NCBI GenBank assembly: GCA_002304735.1 | Contig: DBIU01000023.1 | Coordinates: 31,142-37,848 of the forward strand | Length of the DNA stretch: 6,707 nt | Source of the DNA: Ruminococcaceae bacterium UBA794 | GTDB taxonomy: Bacteria > Bacillota > Clostridia > Oscillospirales > Ruminococcaceae | Direction: 5' to 3' | Part shown: positions 1 to 5,408 of the stretch, piece after piece | Position numbering within the stretch: the first letter of the stretch is position 1 | How the letters are laid out: each line of letters opens with the position of its first letter | The notes under the pieces: generated by a model | What the model saw: only the letters and a program-made list of their open reading frames with translations | Databases searched by the model: none | Told to the model about the DNA's origin: nothing | Position numbers and translations under genes: made by a program

Positions 1-3
1 AAA

Positions 4-10
4 CCTCCTT
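4..10 (-). promoter_or_regulatory. Ribosome binding site of a gene starting beyond the left edge
   Basis: Read on the minus strand this is AAGGAGG, a near-perfect Shine-Dalgarno sequence, 33 bases downstream of the stop codon of the YhhN-family gene. No start codon follows inside the window, so the gene must begin within a few bases past the left edge. No terminator hairpin separates it from the YhhN gene, which suggests the two are co-transcribed. Confidence 0.7.
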
Positions 11-43
11 CACGGCAGATTTTTAGAGGCGACCTTATAATTG

Positions 44-730
44 TTATGAAGCAGTTTGTTTGTTGTTTTCACGAACAGCGTAAACAAGCGGCGAAAGCGC
101 GAGAATAAACTGACCGGGATAATATGTAAACAGGCAAATATTTCCTGCCGCGCTTATATTTCCGAATATGTTAAACATAAGCGCAAAATCCGATATCCAG
201 AAAAGACAGCTTCCCGCGGCTATTATCGCGTTAATCGCGTTTCTCGCTCGTATAATATCCGAAATCGCTTTTCCTGTCATAAACGAAATTATTACCGCAT
301 AAACGCATACCGCGGCGTGCATAAACGTATTCTCGAAATCGAGAAACGGCGCGAAAAGAATAATTATCAGCAATCCTACAATACTTATCGCGGCGGGAAT
401 TGCGTCCTTCGGAGCGAATTTTTCGACGTGACAATAGGCGATGAAAAAGAAAATGTGACCCGTTCCGAAAAGCGCCATTCCGATAATCATATCAATCTGA
501 AGCGCAATATCAGCCGCAAAGGACAGCGCAATTGCCGTGAGCAAAAACACGGGAAATCTCATTTTAACGCGCTTTTTTACGCAAATTGCGGTGTTAAATA
601 AACATTCCGTAAGGAAAAATCCGCTTGCAAGCGCTTTTTCAAGCAGTTTTCCCGACATCGAGTACATAATATCGAACGTGATTAAACCGACAAACATAAC
701 GATATTCACGGCAATGTAAATCTTTTTCAT
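44..730 (-). CDS. YhhN/TMEM86-family integral membrane protein (lysoplasmalogenase-like)
   Basis: A 228-residue, very hydrophobic protein with about eight predicted membrane segments. It carries the spaced polar residues of the YhhN family within membrane helices: an S-x-x-x-D motif near residues 70-74, a G-x-G-H motif near 89-92, S-D at 180-181 and YYPGQ at 203-207 near the C-terminus. Animal relatives (TMEM86) hydrolyse the vinyl-ether bond of lysoplasmalogens. Bacterial members are mostly uncharacterised, but plasmalogens do occur in anaerobic clostridia, so a lipid-ether role is plausible inference only. The ATG at 730 is preceded by GGAGG at 738-742 with 7-base spacing. The length is normal for the family. 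It has its own promoter and is transcribed away from the TM1266/ABC operon; a further gene appears to follow it beyond the left edge. Confidence 0.85.
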   Translation of the reverse strand: MKKIYIAVNIVMFVGLITFDIMYSMSGKLLEKALASGFFLTECLFNTAICVKKRVKMRFPVFLLTAIALSFAADIALQIDMIIGMALFGTGHIFFFIAYCHVEKFAPKDAIPAAISIVGLLIIILFAPFLDFENTFMHAAVCVYAVIISFMTGKAISDIIRARNAINAIIAAGSCLFWISDFALMFNIFGNISAAGNICLFTYYPGQFILALSPLVYAVRENNKQTAS

Positions 731-774
731 TATTCCGCCTCCGTGTTTTGGTTTATAGAATATGCTTCTTGTTT

Positions 775-803
775 ATTTTACCACAATTTCCTATATTTTT
801 CAA
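775..803 (-). promoter_or_regulatory. Sigma-A-type promoter of the YhhN-family gene
   Basis: On the minus strand TTGAAA (803-798) and TAAAAT (780-775) are separated by 17 bases, with a TG one base upstream of the -10 (extended -10). It lies about 45 bases upstream of the start codon. It diverges from the promoter at 852-880, with about 48 bases between the two -35 elements. Confidence 0.7.
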
Positions 804-851
804 GCTGTTTTTTGCTTTTCTGATATTAAAATCGCTGCCTTGTATAAAGTA

Positions 852-880
852 TTGACAAAATGTAAAAAAAGGTGTATAAT
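852..880 (+). promoter_or_regulatory. Consensus sigma-A promoter of the TM1266/ABC transporter operon
   Basis: TTGACA (852-857) and TATAAT (875-880) are perfect consensus hexamers with the ideal 17-base spacer. Transcription should start near 886-888, giving a 5' leader of about 190 bases before the first start codon. A promoter this strong fits control exerted after initiation, for example by the terminator-like hairpin further down the leader. Confidence 0.85.
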
Positions 881-885
881 TAAGA

Positions 886-1064
886 AGTGATTGGGATTTC
901 TCCCGCCGAACCGGAGATTTATTCAAAGGAACGCTTTCACGAACTGCTGACGGTGAAATTTATTGAACCGAAAGACAATGCTTTTGCTGCGATTACGAGG
1001 GTCCGTTTTGAAAACGGATTGTTTCAGCTTAACTGCGCGTCTTTCACGGACGCGCTTTATTTTT
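886..1064 (+). ncRNA. Structured 5' leader, candidate riboswitch or attenuator
   Basis: The stretch between the promoter and the first gene is too long for a plain untranslated region and holds several stems. These are TTCAA (922-926) with TTGAA (963-967), enclosing TTTCAC (935-940) with GTGAAA (953-958); a near-perfect TCCGTTTT/AAAACGGA inverted repeat (1002-1018); and a GC-rich terminal hairpin (1035-1055) followed by a T-rich run. A promoter, folded region, terminator and ribosome site in that order is the usual layout of a transcription-attenuating riboswitch. I could not match it to any riboswitch consensus I know (TPP, SAM, cobalamin, THF, ZTP, GEMM, fluoride and ykkC were considered). 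The same bases also hold a 59-codon open frame (GTG 887 to TGA 1066), so a leader peptide or chance frame is the alternative. Confidence 0.5.
1035..1064 (+). terminator. Terminator-like hairpin just upstream of the first operon gene (attenuator)
   Basis: GCGCGTC (1035-1041) and GACGCGC (1049-1055) form a perfect 7-bp stem around a 7-base loop, followed directly by TTTATTTTT (1056-1064). This is a good intrinsic terminator for the plus strand. It lies inside the operon leader and ends just before the ribosome site at 1065-1071, so it should act as a conditional terminator rather than the end of an upstream gene. Confidence 0.65.
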
Positions 1065-1077
1065 GAAAGGAATGTCT

Positions 1078-1341
1078 ATGGAACAGGAAACCAGAGTTGC
1101 CATTATTTCGATGATAATAAGCGATGAAACAAGCGTGCCTGCGGTAAACGCGCTTCTTCACGATTACGGACAATTCATTCGCGGAAGAATGGGTCTGCCT
1201 TATCGCGAGCGCGGATTGAACATCATAAGCGTTGTTGTGGACGCGCCTGCGGATATTATTTCAGCTCTTTCGGGAAAACTCGGCAGACTAAAGGGAGTTA
1301 CCTCAAAAACCGTTTTTTCAAAGGAAAATATGGGAGTCTGA
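1078..1341 (+). CDS. TM1266-like iron-only hydrogenase system putative regulator
   Basis: An 87-residue protein. It matches the family often annotated 'iron-only hydrogenase system regulator' (TM1266-like). Visible hallmarks are METRVA-like residues at the start, HDYGQFIRGRMGLPYRERG at 28-46, and a C-terminal DAPADIISALSGKLGRL block at 55-71 followed by GV. The fold is a small ferredoxin-like/ACT-like domain without a DNA-binding part, so any regulatory role presumably needs a partner; the name comes from frequent co-occurrence with [FeFe]-hydrogenase maturation genes. The ATG at 1078 is chosen because GAAAGGA (1065-1071) lies 6 bases upstream; upstream in-frame starts overlap that site. It is the first gene of the ABC operon, 25 bases before the binding protein. 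No hydrogenase gene is visible here. Confidence 0.85.
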   Translation: MEQETRVAIISMIISDETSVPAVNALLHDYGQFIRGRMGLPYRERGLNIISVVVDAPADIISALSGKLGRLKGVTSKTVFSKENMGV

Positions 1342-1346
1342 CTCCC
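1332..1346 (+). repeat. Perfect inverted repeat across the stop codon of the TM1266-like gene
   Basis: GGGAGTC (1332-1338) and GACTCCC (1340-1346) flank a single T, and the TGA stop (1339-1341) lies in the centre. It can fold as a 5-bp stem with a 5-base loop. No T-run follows, so it is not a terminator. It ends 7 bases before the AAAGGAG site of the next gene and could affect translation coupling or mRNA stability. Confidence 0.5.
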
Positions 1347-1366
1347 CGAAAGAAAGGAGATATTCT

Positions 1367-2446
1367 ATGAATATCAGAAAAAGAATAGGCGCCGTCGTTA
1401 TGGCGGCAATGTGCGCGCTTACATTCAGCGCTTGCTCGGGAAACGGAAATTCTTCAGCGGAAACGGAAAGCTCAAGCTCCTCCTCAAGCTCGGAAAGCAA
1501 GTCGTCCGCTGTTGAAAGCAGCAGCACGTCGTCTGCCGAAAGCACCTCCGAAGCCGAGCCTATGCTTCCCGAGTCAATAAAAGTCGCCGCTCTTAAAGGT
1601 CCGACGGCGATGGGCTTGACAAAGCTTATGGACGATGACGAAAAAAACAATCTTCCGTATGAATTTACAATAGCCGGCGCAGCGGACGAGATTACTCCGC
1701 TTATCGCACAGGGAAAGGTTGATTTCGCGTGCGTTCCCGCAAATCTCGGCGCTGTTCTTTACAAGAAAACCGAGGGCGAAATCAGCGCGCTTGCGGTAAA
1801 TACGCTCGGAGTGCTTTATATCTGCGAAAACGGCGATACCGTAAAGAGCGTTGCCGACCTCAAGGGAAAGACAATCTACTCCTCCGGAAAGGGAGCGACT
1901 CCCGAATACGCGCTTAACTTCATTCTCAAGAGCAACGGAATTGAAAATGATGTGAATATCGAATGGAAAAGCGAACATTCAGAGTGCCTCGCGGCGCTTC
2001 TTGCAAACGAGAACGCTGTCGCAATGCTTCCGCAGCCCTTTGTTACAACGGCTCAGATGAAAAACGAGGGAGTTCGCGTCGCAATCGACCTGAACGACGC
2101 TTGGGACGACCTCAACCTTTCAAGCACGCTTCTTACGGGAATTGTCGTTGTGAGAAAGGAATTTGCGGAGAATAATCCCGACGCTGTAAAGGACTTCCTC
2201 GAGCGTTATTCCGCTTCGGTGAAGTTTGTAAACGAAAACATTGACGAAGCCGCCGAGCTTATCGGGAAATATGATATCGTTCCCGCTGCCGTTGCTAAAA
2301 AGGCAATTCCGAGCTGCCATATCGTCTGCATTTCGGGCGATGAAATGAAGTCAAAGCTTTCGGGCTATCTGCAAGTGCTGTTTGAACAGCTTCCCGCGTC
2401 CGTCGGAGGAGCAATGCCCGCAGACGACTTCTACTACACAAAGTAA
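1367..2446 (+). CDS. ABC transporter substrate-binding lipoprotein, NitT/TauT/SsuA-like
   Basis: A 359-residue exported lipoprotein. Residues 1-22 form a signal peptide (Arg/Lys at 4-6, hydrophobic core 8-20) ending in a lipobox with the lipidated Cys at 23. Residues 24-66 are a Ser/Glu-rich, low-complexity linker that would hold the binding domain off the membrane. The periplasmic-binding-protein type II (SsuA/THI5-like) domain starts near IKVAALKGPTAMGLTKLM (71-88). It contains VDFACVPANL (118-127), the GKTIYSSGKGATPEYALN hinge-side block (167-184) and AMLPQPFVTT (219-228). This family imports sulfonates, nitrate or thiamine-pyrimidine compounds, but the substrate of this clostridial subgroup is unknown to me. 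The AAAGGAG site at 1353-1359 lies 7 bases before the ATG. Permease and ATPase genes follow, completing an importer. Confidence 0.9.
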   Translation: MNIRKRIGAVVMAAMCALTFSACSGNGNSSAETESSSSSSSSESKSSAVESSSTSSAESTSEAEPMLPESIKVAALKGPTAMGLTKLMDDDEKNNLPYEFTIAGAADEITPLIAQGKVDFACVPANLGAVLYKKTEGEISALAVNTLGVLYICENGDTVKSVADLKGKTIYSSGKGATPEYALNFILKSNGIENDVNIEWKSEHSECLAALLANENAVAMLPQPFVTTAQMKNEGVRVAIDLNDAWDDLNLSSTLLTGIVVVRKEFAENNPDAVKDFLERYSASVKFVNENIDEAAELIGKYDIVPAAVAKKAIPSCHIVCISGDEMKSKLSGYLQVLFEQLPASVGGAMPADDFYYTK

Positions 2447-2466
2447 ATTAAATCCGATATGAAAAA

Positions 2467-2489
2467 TTCCCCCGCCTAAAACGGGGGAA
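2467..2489 (+). repeat. Intercistronic GC-rich hairpin between binding protein and permease genes
   Basis: TTCCCCCG (2467-2474) and CGGGGGAA (2482-2489) form a perfect 8-bp stem with a 7-base loop in the 67-base gap. No T-run follows on the plus strand, so it is unlikely to be an efficient intrinsic terminator. Such a hairpin commonly protects the 3' end of the binding-protein message so that binding protein exceeds permease. The permease ribosome site (AGGAGG, 2501-2506) follows at once. Confidence 0.65.
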
Positions 2490-2513
2490 AAGCGGTTGTG
2501 AGGAGGCGAATTG

Positions 2514-3260
2514 ATGAAGAAAGCTCTTTTTACGGCAGGAAGCGTTTTGTTCTGGCTCGGCGTCTGGCAGATAGTATCCGTCTGCGTCGCCAGCAAAATT
2601 CTGCTTGTTTCGCCGATTGACGCGGCGGTAAGGCTTTGGGAGCTTCTTCCGTCCGCCGATTTTTGGAGCAGTATTCTATTTTCAATGGCTCGGATAATGC
2701 TTGGCTTTTTTCTCGGACTTGTTTTGGGAACGGGACTTGCGGCGCTTTCGGGAAGATTTGCGGTTGTAAGAACGCTTTTTTCTCCGCTGATTTCGGCAAT
2801 GAAATCAATCCCCGTCGCCTCGTTCACGATACTTGCGCTGTTTTGGGTAGGCTCGGAAAATCTTTCGGTGCTGGTAGCAGTGCTGATTTGCGTGCCGATT
2901 GTCTGCTCGAATATGCTTGAGGGAATAGACAATCTTGACCCGAAGCTCGATGAAATGGCAAGGGTGTTCAAAGTGCCTGCGGGACGGCGTTTCACGGGAA
3001 TATATCTTTCGCAGATTTTGCCTTATTTCCGCTCTGCGTCACGGCTTGCAATCGGGCTTTCGTGGAAATCGGGCGTTGCCGCAGAGGTTATCGGAATACC
3101 CGACGGTTCAATCGGCGAAAAGCTGTTTATGTCGAAAATTTATCTTGAAACAGCGGATTTGTTCGCGTGGACATTTGTCGTTATTATGCTTAGCTTCTTG
3201 TGTGAAAAGCTGTTTTTGCTTGCAGTAAAACTGGTGCAGAAGCGCGTTGAGAGAATGTGA
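2514..3260 (+). CDS. ABC transporter permease, SsuC/TauC-like
   Basis: A 248-residue inner-membrane protein of the BPD_transp_1 family, the channel of the importer encoded by this operon. Membrane segments are visible near residues 5-25, 55-80, 88-112, 115-133, 175-195 and 216-240. The cytoplasmic EAA-type coupling loop, which docks on the ATPase, is seen as DEMARVFKVPAGRRFTGIYL (146-165), followed by LPYFRSASRLAIGLSWKSGV. The central block PLISAMKSIPVASF (91-104) is typical of the SsuC/TauC group. The ATG at 2514 has AGGAGG (2501-2506) 7 bases upstream, which favours it over the TTG at 2511. The length is normal for the family. Permeases of this type usually work as homodimers. Substrate cannot be read from the sequence. 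Confidence 0.9.
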   Translation: MKKALFTAGSVLFWLGVWQIVSVCVASKILLVSPIDAAVRLWELLPSADFWSSILFSMARIMLGFFLGLVLGTGLAALSGRFAVVRTLFSPLISAMKSIPVASFTILALFWVGSENLSVLVAVLICVPIVCSNMLEGIDNLDPKLDEMARVFKVPAGRRFTGIYLSQILPYFRSASRLAIGLSWKSGVAAEVIGIPDGSIGEKLFMSKIYLETADLFAWTFVVIMLSFLCEKLFLLAVKLVQKRVERM

Positions 3261-3267
3261 GGTAATG

Positions 3268-3831
3268 ATGAGGGCTGAAAAAATCTGCAAATCGTTCGGC
3301 GAAAACAAGGTCCTTGACTGCTTTTCGCACGACTTTGCCGAGGGCAAGACAACCGCGATACTCGGCGCGTCGGGCTGCGGGAAAAGCACGCTGCTGAATA
3401 TTCTTATGGGGCTTCTCGAGGCGGACAGCGGGGAAGTGGCGCGTGAAAGCGACAGAATAAGCGCGGTTTTTCAGGAAAACAGGCTCTGCGAAAACCTCAC
3501 GGTTTCGGCGAACATTCGTCTTGTGACGGGAAAGCGCCTTACAAAATCCGAAATTGCGGCTGAGCTTTCGGCTGTCGGTCTGAGCGGCTGCGCTGAAAAA
3601 GCCGTGAGAATGCTCTCCGGAGGAATGAAGCGCAGAACGGCGCTAGTTCGCGCACTTCTCGCGGAATATGATATTCTGTTTCTGGACGAGCCTTTCAAAG
3701 GGCTGGACAGCGATACCAAAAGCGCTGTTATCGCTTACACAAAGGCTAAAACAGCAGGGAAAACCACGGTTCTCGTTACGCACGATATGTCGGAATGTGA
3801 ACAGCTTGCAGATGAAATTATCAGGCTATAA
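3268..3831 (+). CDS. ABC transporter ATP-binding protein, SsuB/TauB-like, short form
   Basis: A 187-residue ATPase that powers the importer with the preceding permease. All core motifs are present: Walker A GASGCGKST (33-41), Q-loop glutamine in FQEN (Q69), signature LSGGMKRR (116-123), Walker B with catalytic Glu in ILFLDEP (136-142), D-loop KGLD (144-147) and switch His in THD (H172). It stops about 15 residues after the switch His. Usual SsuB/TauB proteins run to about 240-260 residues, so the C-terminal extension is absent, yet the stop is followed directly by a clean terminator and no frameshift is evident. The start is chosen at ATG 3268 because GAGG (3259-3262) is 5 bases upstream; ATG 3265 is possible. 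The ribosome site overlaps the permease stop codon, so translation is probably coupled. Confidence 0.9.
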   Translation: MRAEKICKSFGENKVLDCFSHDFAEGKTTAILGASGCGKSTLLNILMGLLEADSGEVARESDRISAVFQENRLCENLTVSANIRLVTGKRLTKSEIAAELSAVGLSGCAEKAVRMLSGGMKRRTALVRALLAEYDILFLDEPFKGLDSDTKSAVIAYTKAKTAGKTTVLVTHDMSECEQLADEIIRL

Positions 3832-3832
3832 G

Positions 3833-3874
3833 AAAAAGCGATAATTTGCCGATTTCGGAAATTATCGCTTTTTT
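3833..3874. terminator. Bidirectional intrinsic terminator between convergent operons
   Basis: AAAAAGCGATAATTT (3833-3847) pairs over 15 bp with AAATTATCGCTTTTT (3859-3873), with CCG/CGG forming an inner extension. The plus strand ends in a run of six T; the minus strand also has a T-run. It starts one base after the ATPase stop codon and ends 8 bases before the HD-GYP stop codon, so it can serve both convergent operons. Confidence 0.92.
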
Positions 3875-3882
3875 GCGCCTTT

Positions 3883-4485
3883 TTAAGCGTTTTGGTATTC
3901 CTTTGTAAGCTCTTTCCAGCTGTCAAGAGCGGTTTTCGCGATAATCGGGTCATACATTAGCCCGATGTTTTTCTCAATTTCGCCTCTGCAAACTTCAAGC
4001 GGAAGCGGCTTGCGATAAGCTCTCGCGGAAGCCATGGCGTCGATTGAGTCGCAAACAGCGATTATTCTCGCGCCAAGCGGGATTTCCTCGCCCTTTGCGC
4101 CGAACGGATAACCTTTTCCGTCAAAACGTTCGTGATGATGAAGAATAATCGCCGCAAGTCTTGTGAAATGCTCGGATTTCGAGAGAATTTCCGCGCCTAT
4201 TTCGGGGTGTTTTTTCATAAGCTTCCATTCCTCATCGTTAAGACTTGTCGGCTTCAGCAAAACTCTGTCGGGAACGCCGATTTTTCCTATATCGTGGAGA
4301 TGTCCCGCAATGTGAATTTCCTGCGTTTCAGCGTGCGAAATCCCAAGCTTAACGCAAAGAAAACAAGCCATATCGCTAACTCTTTTTGAGTGGTCGCCGG
4401 TATAGGGGTCGCGCGCGTCAAGCGCCGAGGTTATACACTCCACAAAATCGTGATATTCATAGTCCGCTTCACACTCACAGTTCAT
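3883..4485 (-). CDS. Stand-alone HD-GYP domain phosphohydrolase
   Basis: A 200-residue protein consisting almost only of an HD-GYP domain. These enzymes hydrolyse cyclic dinucleotides (c-di-GMP, in some cases cGAMP) at a di- or tri-metal centre, commonly iron. Candidate metal and catalytic residues are all present: H32 in DHSKRV, the HD pair H64-D65 with K68 in HDIGK, H93 in KHPEIG, H117/H118 and the GYP-loop in HHERFDGKGYP (117-127), and D146 in AVCDSIDA. No sensory or receiver domain is attached, so partner proteins or expression level must set its activity. ATG 4485 is preferred to the upstream TTG 4503. It overlaps the 3' end of the HMA gene by 11 bases, with AAAGGA and GAGG upstream, so translation is probably coupled. 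It is the last gene of the DtxR-like operon, which hints at a link between metal status and nucleotide signalling (inference). Confidence 0.88.
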   Translation of the reverse strand: MNCECEADYEYHDFVECITSALDARDPYTGDHSKRVSDMACFLCVKLGISHAETQEIHIAGHLHDIGKIGVPDRVLLKPTSLNDEEWKLMKKHPEIGAEILSKSEHFTRLAAIILHHHERFDGKGYPFGAKGEEIPLGARIIAVCDSIDAMASARAYRKPLPLEVCRGEIEKNIGLMYDPIIAKTALDSWKELTKEYQNA

Positions 4486-4840
4486 TTTCCTCAATCCTTT
4501 CAACCGTATAATTCAGACCGATAACGGTGCTTCTTATCGTAAATTCCGACGTGGGTTCTTTTGAAAACAAAACCGCTTCGCCTTTGACGTGATTAACTTC
4601 AGCGGCAATTCCTTGCCGTAAAAACGCGTTTTCAATTCTCTCCGCGCACTTTTTGCAGGACATTCCGCCGATTTTCACGGTATATTTATACTTGCACTCG
4701 GAGATATCGGGCTTTTGAAGTTTTTCGTCAATCTCGCCTCCGCCCGCTCCGCAGCAGCCGTGAGAAATTTTCTTCATATAGCTCCTGACGGCAAAAAAAC
4801 AAGCCGCAGCAAGCGCCGCGATTATAATTGCGGTAATCAT
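4475..4840 (-). CDS. Cys-rich membrane protein with C-terminal heavy-metal-associated (HMA) domain
   Basis: A 121-residue protein with three parts. Residues 2-20 form one membrane helix. A short basic stretch is followed by HGCCGAGGG (27-35) with a Cys pair; this N-terminal part resembles the small Cys-rich membrane proteins found beside FeoB iron transporters. Residues 52-117 are an HMA domain, as in CopZ and P-type ATPase N-termini, with the metal-binding loop GGMSCKKC (58-65; C62 and C65). It could be a membrane-tethered metal chaperone or metal-sensing accessory; copper or iron cannot be decided from sequence. The ATG at 4840 is chosen because GAGGTGAT precedes it and the hydrophobic segment begins at once; an upstream in-frame start at 4870 would overlap the regulator gene. 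It lies 4 bases after the regulator's stop codon and overlaps the HD-GYP gene. Confidence 0.82.
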   Translation of the reverse strand: MITAIIIAALAAACFFAVRSYMKKISHGCCGAGGGEIDEKLQKPDISECKYKYTVKIGGMSCKKCAERIENAFLRQGIAAEVNHVKGEAVLFSKEPTSEFTIRSTVIGLNYTVERIEENEL

Positions 4841-4844
4841 AATA

Positions 4845-5216
4845 TCACCTCTTAAGCAGATAATCCGCAAGCTTTTCAGCCGTTTTTTCCGAAACGTGAA
4901 TTACGATTTTCGCCGCGTCGCAATCGGCGGTTTCTGCGTCAAGACCGACCGTTTTTTCAAGATAATCGCGAATTATTATGCAGTTTGTGAAGATTGAGTT
5001 GGCGGCTTTAATTCCGCTTTCCGTCAGGACAATTCTGCCGTAATATTCCTTTTCGATATATCCTCTTTCCGCAAGTCTTTCGGTCATCGCCGCCGTACTT
5101 GCCTTGCTCACGCCGACAAGCGCCGCCACATCGGAAGATTTTATCACATTTCCGTTCTGACCAAGCTTATAAATGGCGAAAATGTACTTTTTTTGCGAAT
5201 ATGTAAGTTCGTTCAT
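4845..5216 (-). CDS. DtxR/MntR-family transcriptional regulator, atypical metal site
   Basis: A 123-residue protein with the N-terminal winged helix of the iron/manganese-dependent repressors: first helix YSQKKYIFAIYKL (6-18), helix-turn-helix about 26-51 with VAALVGVSKASTAAMTERL, and the wing GYIEKEYYGRIVLTESG (52-68). A dimerisation region follows (about 73-123), ending DYLLKR. It is shorter than MntR (142 residues) and lacks the C-terminal SH3-like domain of DtxR. By manual alignment the positions equal to MntR D8, E11, H77, E99, E102 and H103 are K10, F13, C79, A102, V105 and I106, so the classical metal ligands seem absent. Cys79 and Cys99 are possible substitutes. The ATG at 5216 is preceded by GAGGAAGTG with good spacing. 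It heads an operon with the HMA and HD-GYP genes, and a GGTTAGC-N5-CTAACT palindrome sits at its own promoter, suggesting autoregulation. Confidence 0.85.
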   Translation of the reverse strand: MNELTYSQKKYIFAIYKLGQNGNVIKSSDVAALVGVSKASTAAMTERLAERGYIEKEYYGRIVLTESGIKAANSIFTNCIIIRDYLEKTVGLDAETADCDAAKIVIHVSEKTAEKLADYLLKR

Positions 5217-5270
5217 TTTTTCACTTCCTCAAATTCATCGCGCAAAATCGAATAATAAAGTCTGTCAATC

Positions 5271-5293
5271 AGCCTTAAGCAGTCTTAACGGCT
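5271..5293 (-). repeat. Hairpin in the 5' leader of the DtxR-like regulator message
   Basis: AGCC (5271-5274) plus TTAAG (5275-5279) pair with CTTAA (5284-5288) plus GGCT (5290-5293), with one bulged base and a 4-base loop. It lies in the roughly 125-base leader between the expected transcription start near 5340 and the ATG at 5216. No T-run follows on the minus strand, so it is not a terminator; the role is unknown. Confidence 0.5.
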
Positions 5294-5320
5294 CATCTCA
5301 ATTTGTAATGAAATCGTCTA

Positions 5321-5338
5321 GGTTAGCCTTTGCTAACT
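5321..5338. promoter_or_regulatory. Operator site 1 (GGTTAGC-N5-CTAACT) at the regulator promoter
   Basis: GGTTAGC (5321-5327), spacer CTTTG, CTAACT (5333-5338): an imperfect palindrome with TTAG and CTAA half-sites. It begins at about +1 to +3 relative to the promoter at 5347-5375, where a bound repressor would block initiation. The match to the other three sites in the window, and the half-site similarity to the DtxR/IdeR box, point to the adjacent DtxR-like protein as the binder (inference). Confidence 0.8.
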
Positions 5339-5346
5339 CTATACTA

Positions 5347-5375
5347 ATATTACTACGCAGAAATGGAATTGTCAA
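5347..5375 (-). promoter_or_regulatory. Sigma-A-type promoter of the DtxR-like/HMA/HD-GYP operon
   Basis: On the minus strand TTGACA (5375-5370) is a perfect -35 and TAATAT (5352-5347) a good -10, separated by 17 bases. Transcription should start near 5340, right at operator site 1. The message then has a leader of about 125 bases. Confidence 0.78.
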
Positions 5376-5408
5376 CCTATTTTCAAAAAAATTGTAAAAA
5401 ACCACAAA

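Noticed and set aside
56..601. 181-codon plus-strand open frame antisense to the YhhN gene
   Set aside because: Its translation is rich in Arg/Lys/Asn/Tyr with no family resemblance, no ribosome site, and it mirrors a clear membrane protein on the other strand.
1318..1650. Minus-strand Ser/Leu-rich frame opposite the lipoprotein start
   Set aside because: It is the complement of the Ser/Glu linker codons of the binding protein and has no start signals.
2467..2489. Hairpin read as a terminator ending the binding-protein transcript
   Set aside because: No T-run follows on the plus strand, and the permease ribosome site begins 12 bases later; an intercistronic stabilising stem fits better.
2351..2995. 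214-codon minus-strand frame across the binding protein/permease junction
   Set aside because: It is antisense to two well-supported genes, low in recognisable motifs and spans an intercistronic hairpin; a shadow frame.
5263..5268. Second TTGACA on the minus strand as an alternative regulator promoter
   Set aside because: No acceptable -10 hexamer lies 16-18 bases downstream; the promoter at 5347-5375 is far better.
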